A stretch of DNA of 24,504 nt from positions 1 through 24,504 of the IMG/VR virus record IMGVR_UViG_3300025897_000086, one strand, 5' to 3'. This DNA is from a virus. The notes beneath the pieces are model-generated. The model made no database searches and had not been told where the DNA came from. It was given only the letters and a program-made list of their open reading frames with translations. The position numbers and the translations under genes are program-made. This document shows, piece by piece, positions 15,063-21,728 of this stretch (its first letter is position 1; each line of letters starts with the position of its first letter).

Positions 15063-16973
15063 ATGGCGGATACAACTTTATTTAGTAGGCTACAGAGATT
15101 ATTTTCAAGCGATGTAGTAATAAGAAACGTTGGAGGAAAGGAGCTAAAAATAGCTGACATAAACCAAATTCAAACAACCGGTAAATTTCAAACTAACTCC
15201 CTAGTTGACAGATTTAGTCGTCTGTACATCTACAATAATAAGAATATTTTCAATCCCAATCTAAATTATCAGACCTTAAGGATTCAATTATATTCTGATT
15301 ACGAGGCAATGGATACCGATCCAATTATAGCCTCAGCACTAGACATTATAGCAGATGAAGCTTCAGTTAAGAATGATCAAAATGAAGTACTTTCCATTAA
15401 GTCATCAGATGAAAATATTCAAAGAGTTCTTTACAATCTATATTACGATATATTAAATATAGAGTTTAATCTTTGGTCCTGGACTCGTAATATGTGTAAA
15501 TACGGAGATTTTTTCTTAAAGCTAGAAATTTCTGAAAAGTTTGGAGTGTATAATGTACTACCTTATACGGTATACAATATTTCTAGACAAGAAGGATTAG
15601 ATCCAGAGAATCCTGCTAAAGTTACATTTCAATTAGATCCTGACGGATTAGCTTCTACTCAAGATCCTAACTATCTACCTAAATCTGGTAAAAAAGTAAT
15701 AGAGTTTGATAACTATGAAATTGCTCATTTTAGACTAATCTCTGATACTCATTACTTACCTTACGGACGGTCTTATATAGAGCCTGCTAGAAAAATATTC
15801 AAGCAAGTTACTCTAATGGAAGATGCAATGTTGATTCACAGAATCATGAGAGCTCCAGAGAAGAGAATGTTCTATATTAACGTTGGTTCTATTCCCCCAG
15901 CCGAAGTAGATCAGTTCATGCAGAAGACTATCAATTCAATGAAGAAAACACCTTATATGGGGTCTGATGGTCAATACAATCTGAAATTCAATATGCAGAA
16001 CATGATGGAAGACTTTTACCTCCCAGTCCGTGGTGGTGATACTTCTACTCGTATTGAAACAACAAAAGGATTAGAATACGATGGTACAACAGATGTACAG
16101 TATCTACAAGCTAAAATGTTTGCTGCTTTAAAGATACCTAAAGCATATTTTGGATACGAAGGTGATCTAAACGGCAAAGCAACACTTGCTGCTGAAGATA
16201 TTCGATTTGCAAGAACAGTTGAACGTGTCCAACGTATAATGGAATCTGAATTGACTAAAATTGGTTTAGTTCATTTATACGCTCAAGGATTTACCGGAGA
16301 GTCTTTAACTAATTTTGAAATTAAGCTTACTACTCCATCAATTATATTTGAACAAGAAAAGGTTGCTCTTATGAAAGAAAAGATCGATCTTGCAAATCAA
16401 ATGAAAGATACAAAACTATTCTCATCTGATTATATTTACGAGAGTATATTTAACCTTTCTGAAGACCAGTACAATGAAGAAAGAGAACTTGTTAGAGAGG
16501 ATAGTAAGAGAATGTTTAGAGTCGCCCAAATCGAAAACGAAGGAAATGACCCGGCTAAGTCTGGTACTACATACGGCACCCCACATGATCTTGCTTCTAT
16601 GTACGGTAGACGGTCTACTTCAACACCTAAGGGAGATACACCTTTACCTAAAGGAGCCGGCACTAAAGAAGTACCAATGGGTTATTCAGAAGAACCAGAT
16701 TTTGGAGCACCAGGCCCAGAAGGCGGAAGACCTAGAGAGAAATTTTCAGTATACGGCACAAGTGAAGATCCACTAGGGGGAAGAGATAGATTAGGTACCC
16801 ATGGAATGCACGGAGGGTTTCCTTCTGATAATGAAAACGTAATGGAGAACTTAACTACACAGTCTGTTTACTATAAAAATAAAGAAATGCTAAAGAGTAT
16901 AGTATTCGAGAAACCAATTCAAGACACCTCTGAACTACTCAATGAGGAGAATATAAAAGATTTAGGTAATTAA
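15063..16973 (+). CDS. gp20: portal vertex protein with long disordered C-terminal extension
   Basis: The first 480 or so residues match T4 gp20-type portals: DTDPIIASALDIIADEAS near 80-97, EIAHFRL, YIEPARKIFKQVTLMEDAM with HRIMRAPEKRMFYIN (stem/wing region), and KIPKAYFGYEGDLNGKATLA. Twelve copies form the ring at the unique vertex through which DNA is packaged by the terminase, and on which the prohead nucleates. At 636 residues it is about 110 longer than T4 gp20. The excess is a Pro/Gly-rich, charged tail (about 495-636) with KGDTPLPKGAG and EEPDFGAPGPEGGRP, ending in a short helical LLNEENIKDLGN. The tail may contact the prohead core or neck. The assignment is strong; the role of the tail is unknown. 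Confidence 0.93.
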   Translation: MADTTLFSRLQRLFSSDVVIRNVGGKELKIADINQIQTTGKFQTNSLVDRFSRLYIYNNKNIFNPNLNYQTLRIQLYSDYEAMDTDPIIASALDIIADEASVKNDQNEVLSIKSSDENIQRVLYNLYYDILNIEFNLWSWTRNMCKYGDFFLKLEISEKFGVYNVLPYTVYNISRQEGLDPENPAKVTFQLDPDGLASTQDPNYLPKSGKKVIEFDNYEIAHFRLISDTHYLPYGRSYIEPARKIFKQVTLMEDAMLIHRIMRAPEKRMFYINVGSIPPAEVDQFMQKTINSMKKTPYMGSDGQYNLKFNMQNMMEDFYLPVRGGDTSTRIETTKGLEYDGTTDVQYLQAKMFAALKIPKAYFGYEGDLNGKATLAAEDIRFARTVERVQRIMESELTKIGLVHLYAQGFTGESLTNFEIKLTTPSIIFEQEKVALMKEKIDLANQMKDTKLFSSDYIYESIFNLSEDQYNEERELVREDSKRMFRVAQIENEGNDPAKSGTTYGTPHDLASMYGRRSTSTPKGDTPLPKGAGTKEVPMGYSEEPDFGAPGPEGGRPREKFSVYGTSEDPLGGRDRLGTHGMHGGFPSDNENVMENLTTQSVYYKNKEMLKSIVFEKPIQDTSELLNEENIKDLGN

Positions 16974-16977
16974 CCGA

Positions 16978-16985
16978 TATTTATT
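16978..16985 (+). promoter_or_regulatory. TATTTATT motif, candidate promoter element
   Basis: GATATTTATTACAG is in the 28-nt gap after the portal gene, 24 nt before the next ATG at 17002. It matches the recurrent TATTTAT core with T instead of A at the last position. The evidence is weak on its own. Confidence 0.22.
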
Positions 16986-17001
16986 ACAGTAAACGTATAT
17001 A

Positions 17002-17856
17002 ATGAGAATAAAACATAATAAACTCAGAAACACCGGTCTGATATTTGAGCTTTTAGTTAAACAGATAGCAGCAGATACGTTGTCTAAAAATGATTCTCCT
17101 TCTGTTTCTATACTTAAAAAGTATTTCACCGGAGGATCAGCTATTGCCAAAGAGTTTAAACTTTATGAGTTTATTTTAAAAAGCAAGAATGTATCTCAGT
17201 CTAAAGCTGAGACGGTACTTTCTACTATAACTGAAATTTCTAGAAAACTAAATCAAAACGACTTAAAAGATCAGAAATACAAACTAGTGGCCGATCTTAA
17301 AGCTCATTATGATCTCAATGAATTTTTTAGTATACAAGTTAGAGAGTATAAAGCCCTGGCTGCTCTTTACTGTTTATTGGAAGCTCAAAATAATTCTGAT
17401 TTAGTAGATCCAAACTCTTTAATAGAGAATAAAACTACTATATTAGAACACCTTACTTCTAACTCTCAGAACGAACAAGATGTAAAAGATACTTTAATAG
17501 AGGAGTATTCAAAATACGACAAAGATTTAAGACTTCTTACTTTTAAAATACTATTAGAGAAGTTTAATGACAAATATAAGGATCTACTTCCTGAGCAAAA
17601 AAATATACTAAGAGAGTTTATCACATCAGTTAACTCTAACGCAAGACTTAGAAACATAGTTAACGAGGAATTAACAAAAATAACAAAAGATGTATTAGAT
17701 CTAACTCCAAAGGTAAAAGACCAAGTAGTTAAGATTAAATTAAATGAAATTGCTAAATCAATTAACCCAGTATCGAACAAAGAAAAGATATCTGATTCTC
17801 ATTTAATCAATCTAATGCAATACTACGATCTAGTTAATGAATTGAGATCACTATGA
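17002..17856 (+). CDS. helical head-region protein of unknown function between portal and protease (284 aa)
   Basis: The protein is almost entirely helical and highly charged. It starts MRIKHNKLRNTGLIFELLVKQ, a conserved-looking opening that I recall from other uncultured T4-like phages, and has no Cys cluster, membrane segment or catalytic motif. EYKALAALYCLLEAQNN (about 114-130) and KILLEKFNDKYKDLLPEQK (about 176-194) are its best-defined segments. In T4 the corresponding place, after gene 20, holds the core genes 67 and 68, so an assembly role for the prohead or its core is suggested by position. It has no N-terminal tag. Its stop overlaps the next ATG by four bases. Function unknown. Confidence 0.6.
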   Translation: MRIKHNKLRNTGLIFELLVKQIAADTLSKNDSPSVSILKKYFTGGSAIAKEFKLYEFILKSKNVSQSKAETVLSTITEISRKLNQNDLKDQKYKLVADLKAHYDLNEFFSIQVREYKALAALYCLLEAQNNSDLVDPNSLIENKTTILEHLTSNSQNEQDVKDTLIEEYSKYDKDLRLLTFKILLEKFNDKYKDLLPEQKNILREFITSVNSNARLRNIVNEELTKITKDVLDLTPKVKDQVVKIKLNEIAKSINPVSNKEKISDSHLINLMQYYDLVNELRSL

Positions 17857-18095
17857 AGAAATCTGAATTAATCAGTCTTGTAAAAGAAATAATAAAAGAA
17901 GTACAAGCCCTACGTGAAGTTAATGCTACCAATGCAGGAGGTGCATCATTTACTCCAGGTACCGGAGCTCAGTATGCAACTCCAAAAGCATTTGGTAAAG
18001 ACAGTAGAGCAATAAAGACTTTAAAAAAAGATGGATATAAAGTAGTTTCTAGACCAAAAAGACCATCACATACTAAAGCATTTGATTATTTATAA
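17853..18095 (+). CDS. small tagged head protein, positional counterpart of T4 gp67/gp68
   Basis: The 80-residue protein starts MKKSELISLVKEIIKEVQAL, with two candidate prohead-protease sites: I14-K-E16 and L20-R-E22. After the second site comes VNATNAGGASFTPGTGAQYA. This is strikingly like the sequence just after the capsid protein's own predicted cleavage site (GGTFTAGAGEQWA). The C-terminal half is basic (AIKTLKKDGYKVVSRPKRPS). It lies between portal and protease, where T4 has the prohead core proteins gp67 (80 residues) and gp68. Size and place fit a minor core or internal protein; sequence homology to gp67 is not visible to me. It overlaps the previous gene by four bases. Confidence 0.65.
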   Translation: MKKSELISLVKEIIKEVQALREVNATNAGGASFTPGTGAQYATPKAFGKDSRAIKTLKKDGYKVVSRPKRPSHTKAFDYL

Positions 18096-18098
18096 CAT

Positions 18099-19760
18099 AT
18101 GAAAACCGCAACCGAAAAATATAACACAGTACTTGAAGGTACATTAAATAAGAAAGAATTTGTTCGTCAAATGAGACAGCAATTTCCTAATTTTATTTCA
18201 CAGTTTAACGGCTTTGACGACTCAGTTCAAATACTTAAAAATAAAGGTATGATCTTTGAAGTTAAAAAAGAAGAAGCTAAGTACCCGGAAGTTAATATTT
18301 CTTTAGACGTAATTGAAAGAGGTATAGATATTGAACTTGCTGCAAAAGATATAGACCCAGTAGGGTATGTTAGCAAAGAGCAGTACCTAGAAGCTAAAAG
18401 AAAAGCTGTTCATAACCTTACATTAAACCTTAATCACTATATTGACCTTATGGCAGGAGAGTCTAATAAAGTTGATAAAAATGATAAAATGAAAGAAGTT
18501 AAAAAAGGAGAAGAAATAGACGTACCCAACGGTATGAAAAAAGCTGATTTAAAAGAAAACTATACTGAAGAGCAAATACAATCAGCTATTAACAGAATTA
18601 AGGAAAGAAAAGTATCTACTCCTATAGAAGAAGTAGAAGAACCTTCATTAAGAGAGACTGTTACTTCTGCAATAGGTGCTATTCAAAGTAAATACGAAAA
18701 CATACCCGGTATTAATCAGATTATTAAAGAATTTATTAAAACACATGCTCAAGATATTATGGACGGAGCAGAACCAGTAGAAGGGTTTAATAACTATATC
18801 TCCACAAATTACGAAGCCTTAGCAGAAACTGAAACTTCAATAGAAGAAAAAGAAGGTGTTCCCCATTTTACTAAAGACGGTAAAGAATGGAAAGGCAAGG
18901 TACATAAAATGCCTGATAACTCACTAATGTCAGGTGACCCTCATGACGAAAATGGCAGCGGACCTAATGGTGAAAGTGAAAAATTACACCATAAAGAAGA
19001 CTTAAAAGAAGAAGATGTAGCTCTCACAGATCAAGTATTTGATATCATCTACGCAGCCGGCAAAGCCGCTGATGACATAGAGGGAACTGCAATGAATTTT
19101 ATGGAAGCAATTGGTCAAGAGTTTGAGATTGATTTCGAATTCGGACGTACCATGCAAGAAGCAGAAAAGAAAGCTAATAAAGATTACGACGGTGACGGAG
19201 AAATAGAATCAGGTGAAGAAGAGTATAAAGGTTCAAAAGACAAAGCTATTAAAAACGCTATGTCAGAAGCGAAAACATCTTCTAGTAAAAGCGAAGATCA
19301 GCTTAAGGAAGCTGTTAAAATGATTATTAAAAAAGTTCTTAAAGAAGAAGTAATCACAGAAGCCGCCACCGCTCAACTTTCTAAATTCGGAGAAGAGTAT
19401 TCTGACTTCGGAGGAACTAAACAAATTGTAAACCAACTAGAAAATATTGTTACCGAAGTTGAATCATTTTATGATAGAATCAACGGTAAGGTAAAAGATA
19501 TTTTTGTAAAGATGGGTGAAGTAACAAATGAAGAAGGTCTAAAAGTTGGTGGATTTATCGCACCTGCCTTAGAAGCATCATTCAGACAAGACTTAAGACC
19601 AGTTCAGAAAACTTTCTTAGTAGGTATTGAATTACCTAGAGTTAAGACTATCTCTAGAGCAGATGTTGACAGAGTGAACGCAGGAGGGGAATTAGAAGAA
19701 GAACCTAAACAGACAATATTTACTCCAGTTGTGGAAAGTAAATCAAAAAAGAAAAAATAA
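18099..19760 (+). CDS. multi-domain prohead core-like protein with EF-hand loop (553 aa)
   Basis: The protein is acidic and modular. An N-terminal domain (1-125) begins MKTATEKYNTVLEG, with a V-L-E13 site. An internal tag-like M146-K-K-A-D-L-K-E153-N shares its first seven residues with the gene at 11214. A segment HFTKDGKEWKGKVHKMP (about 264-280) follows. A canonical EF-hand loop D362-Y-D-G-D-G-E-I-E-S-G-E373 is followed by D381-K-A-I-K-N-A. Next comes a basic amphipathic helix ending V-I419-T-E421-A, and a C-terminal helical domain ending in KSKKKK. These (L/I/V)-x-E sites suggest multiple cuts by the adjacent gp21-like protease, as for core proteins that are digested during maturation. 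I recognise several modules from uncultured T4-like phages but no defined function. Confidence 0.6.
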   Translation: MKTATEKYNTVLEGTLNKKEFVRQMRQQFPNFISQFNGFDDSVQILKNKGMIFEVKKEEAKYPEVNISLDVIERGIDIELAAKDIDPVGYVSKEQYLEAKRKAVHNLTLNLNHYIDLMAGESNKVDKNDKMKEVKKGEEIDVPNGMKKADLKENYTEEQIQSAINRIKERKVSTPIEEVEEPSLRETVTSAIGAIQSKYENIPGINQIIKEFIKTHAQDIMDGAEPVEGFNNYISTNYEALAETETSIEEKEGVPHFTKDGKEWKGKVHKMPDNSLMSGDPHDENGSGPNGESEKLHHKEDLKEEDVALTDQVFDIIYAAGKAADDIEGTAMNFMEAIGQEFEIDFEFGRTMQEAEKKANKDYDGDGEIESGEEEYKGSKDKAIKNAMSEAKTSSSKSEDQLKEAVKMIIKKVLKEEVITEAATAQLSKFGEEYSDFGGTKQIVNQLENIVTEVESFYDRINGKVKDIFVKMGEVTNEEGLKVGGFIAPALEASFRQDLRPVQKTFLVGIELPRVKTISRADVDRVNAGGELEEEPKQTIFTPVVESKSKKKK

Positions 19761-19762
19761 TC

Positions 19763-20341
19763 ATGGCCCAGCTATTAGTAGACGTAACACCATTCAAATC
19801 TGTTCTTCGAGAATCCAAAACTAAACCCGGAGTATTTGAAGTAGAAGGTGTAATGCAGAGAGCAAAAGCTCAAAATCAGAATGGTAGAGTCTATGCTAGA
19901 ACAATTTTAGAAAGAGAATCTAAAAAGTATACAGAAGATTTTGTCAAAAACGGTAATGCATTTGGAGAATTGGATCACCCTGAGTCTCCCGTTGTCTCCT
20001 TAAAGAACGCTTCACATGTAGTAAAAGAGCTATGGTGGGATGGAGACGACCTTATGGGACGTGTAGAACTACTCAATACACCCTCAGGCAATATTGTAAA
20101 AGAGATAATTAAAGCTGGACATACAATCGGCATATCATCTAGAGGTACTGGCTCAGTCCAGCAATCAAATGAAGGCACTTTAGAAGTGCAGCCTGATTTC
20201 GAATTAGTATGTTGGGATTTTGTATCTAATCCATCTACACATGGAGCATTTATGAACCCAGTATCATTAAATGAGGCAAAAGCTAAAACATCTAAGTATA
20301 CTAATTTAGATTTAATCATAAACGATATATTAAGAACCTAA
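19763..20341 (+). CDS. gp21: prohead maturation serine protease
   Basis: The 192-residue protein matches the T4 gp21/herpes-like prohead protease fold. H72 lies in FGELDHP and S125/S126 in TIGISSRG, the conserved catalytic His and Ser motifs; NGRVYAR (40-46) and ELLNTPSGNIVKEIIKAG precede them. It is slightly shorter than T4 gp21 (212). The enzyme acts inside the prohead, digests the scaffold and core, and trims capsid and internal proteins after (L/I)-x-E. Its own N-terminus has L15-R-E17 before S18, a likely self-processing site. Position between core-like genes and scaffold is as in T4. A terminator-like hairpin follows 42 nt after the stop. Many tagged proteins in this window carry sites it could cut. 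Confidence 0.92.
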   Translation: MAQLLVDVTPFKSVLRESKTKPGVFEVEGVMQRAKAQNQNGRVYARTILERESKKYTEDFVKNGNAFGELDHPESPVVSLKNASHVVKELWWDGDDLMGRVELLNTPSGNIVKEIIKAGHTIGISSRGTGSVQQSNEGTLEVQPDFELVCWDFVSNPSTHGAFMNPVSLNEAKAKTSKYTNLDLIINDILRT

Positions 20342-20383
20342 TAATATTTCCCAACGGACGCTACCGACGGGCAGAAGTTGATT

Positions 20384-20415
20384 CCCTTACAGAAATGTAG
20401 GGGTTTCTTGTTTTT
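20384..20415 (+). terminator. Rho-independent terminator candidate after the protease gene
   Basis: CCCTTACA (20384-20391) pairs with TGTAGGGG (20396-20403) across a GAAA tetraloop, giving an 8-bp stem with one G-U pair, followed by TTTCTTGTTTTT. It lies 42 nt after the protease stop and before the scaffold leader. The interrupted T-tract makes it weaker than the terminator after the capsid gene. Confidence 0.65.
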
Positions 20416-20427
20416 ATAGAACATATA

Positions 20428-20435
20428 TATTTATA
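20428..20435 (+). promoter_or_regulatory. TATTTATA motif, candidate promoter of scaffold/capsid unit
   Basis: An exact TATTTATA lies 13 nt after the terminator candidate and 101 nt before the chosen scaffold start. Its place between a terminator and a new coding block is what a promoter would need. It would give a leader of roughly 80-90 nt containing two hairpins. Confidence 0.35.
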
Positions 20436-20443
20436 TACATAAT

Positions 20444-20499
20444 ATACGATCTCTATATCGTATTTAAATTAAATTCATAATTGCAGTTTTTTAACTGTA
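20444..20499 (+). promoter_or_regulatory. structured leader of the scaffold gene: two inverted repeats
   Basis: ATACGAT (20444-20450) and ATCGTAT (20457-20463) form a perfect 7-bp stem with a 6-nt loop. TGCAGTT (20482-20488) and AACTGTA (20493-20499) form a second 7-bp stem with one G-T pair and a TTTT loop. An unpaired ACAACAACAACAA tract and a T-run follow, just before the ATG. Such leaders may stabilise abundant mRNAs or control initiation. Confidence 0.45.
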
Positions 20500-20528
20500 G
20501 AAATTACAACAACAACAATTTTTTAAAA

Positions 20529-21701
20529 ATGGCAAATAAAGATTTATTCAAGCAAGCTATTGCTGAAGCTAAATCCGTAAGAGAAGCCGCTATTGCTAAC
20601 GCTAAAGAAGCTTTAGAAGAGACTTTAACCCCTCAACTAAAAGACTTATTAGCTGCTAAACTTCAGGAAATGGAAGAAAAAGAAGAAGAAGTAACAGAGG
20701 AAAAAGTAGAAGAAACTAACGGATTTATCGAAGTACAGGCTGAAGCCGAAGATGACTCAGAAGAAACTGAGGACGGCGAAGAAAAGGCAGAACCAGAAGC
20801 TGAAGAACCAGAAGCTGAAGAAGCCGGAGAGAACGAAGAGATGGAAGACATGGACCTTAAAGATCTATCAGTATCAGATTTTAAAGATCTTATTCGTGAT
20901 ATCATTGCTCAAGAAATGGATGCAGGTGAAGCAGAACCAGAAATGGGAGCTGATATGGATGCCGGCGCTATGGATGAGCCTTCTGCCGATGATTTAGGCA
21001 TGGAGCCTGAAATGGGTGCAGATGACGAAGAAGAAATCGATTTAGATGAACTTCTTAGAGAATTAGAAGGAGTTACTGAAGAAACTACTGAAGAACTTTC
21101 TGAAAAAGATTCTGGAAAAGATAAAGAAGAATCTAGTGAAGAAGTTTATGAAGAAGTTTCTGAAGAAGTAGACGAGAAAAAAGAAGAAGCTTTACCAATA
21201 ACAGCTTCTGCTGACACTCTTACTAAGATAGTTCATTCATTATTAGATAGTGGCAAGATTCAATCTGAAACTGCTGACGATTTTTTAAACGCAATCTCTA
21301 ACTCACCATCATTAGATGTGTATGAGGAGAAAGAAGCTGATAATAATCTTTCAGAAGCTTTAGAAACAGTCGAAACTTTAAAAGCACAACTATCTGAAGT
21401 AAACCTTTTAAACGCTAAACTACTTTATGTAAATAAAGTTTTTAAAGCAAACAACTTAACTGAATCTCAAAAAGTTAGCATCATTGCTGCATTCGATAAA
21501 GCCGAAACAGTCAAAGAAGTCAAACTTGTTTTTGAAACAGTATCCGAGAACGTAGTAGCTAAGAAAACAACTACTCCAATCAAGGAAAACAAATTAGGAA
21601 TGGCAAGTAAAGCTACAGGTACAACAGCTTCTAAGAAAGAAGTAATTAGTGAAGTATCTGATGCCGTCCTTAGAATGCAAAAATTAGCTGGAATTATATA
21701 A
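20529..21701 (+). CDS. gp22: prohead scaffolding core protein
   Basis: I chose the ATG at 20529 (MANKDLFKQAIAEA). A longer in-frame start at 20481 would add 16 residues of Asn-rich translation through a hairpin. The 390-residue protein is very acidic, with long Glu runs (about 45-220) flanked by helical N- and C-terminal regions, as expected for gp22-type scaffolds, which assemble inside the prohead and are digested. I11-A-E13 followed by A14 is a perfect prohead-protease site near the N-terminus. It lies between protease and capsid genes as in T4. It is longer than T4 gp22 (269), mainly through the Glu-rich middle. The C-terminal helices (EVNLLNAKLLYVNKVFKANN) probably contact the shell. Confidence 0.85.
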   Translation: MANKDLFKQAIAEAKSVREAAIANAKEALEETLTPQLKDLLAAKLQEMEEKEEEVTEEKVEETNGFIEVQAEAEDDSEETEDGEEKAEPEAEEPEAEEAGENEEMEDMDLKDLSVSDFKDLIRDIIAQEMDAGEAEPEMGADMDAGAMDEPSADDLGMEPEMGADDEEEIDLDELLRELEGVTEETTEELSEKDSGKDKEESSEEVYEEVSEEVDEKKEEALPITASADTLTKIVHSLLDSGKIQSETADDFLNAISNSPSLDVYEEKEADNNLSEALETVETLKAQLSEVNLLNAKLLYVNKVFKANNLTESQKVSIIAAFDKAETVKEVKLVFETVSENVVAKKTTTPIKENKLGMASKATGTTASKKEVISEVSDAVLRMQKLAGII

Positions 21702-21728
21702 TCAACTATTTAAAAAAACTTATTAATT

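Noticed and set aside
20481-20528. Longer start for the scaffold gene (16 extra residues)
   Set aside because: The extra translation is Asn/Phe-rich and runs through a hairpin and an ACAACAACAACAA tract. MANKDLFKQAIAEA gives a scaffold-like N-terminus with a perfect I-A-E site.
20752-20997. + strand frame rich in Lys and Gln inside the scaffold gene
   Set aside because: It is a shadow frame produced by the repetitive GAA-rich scaffold sequence, with no start context of its own.
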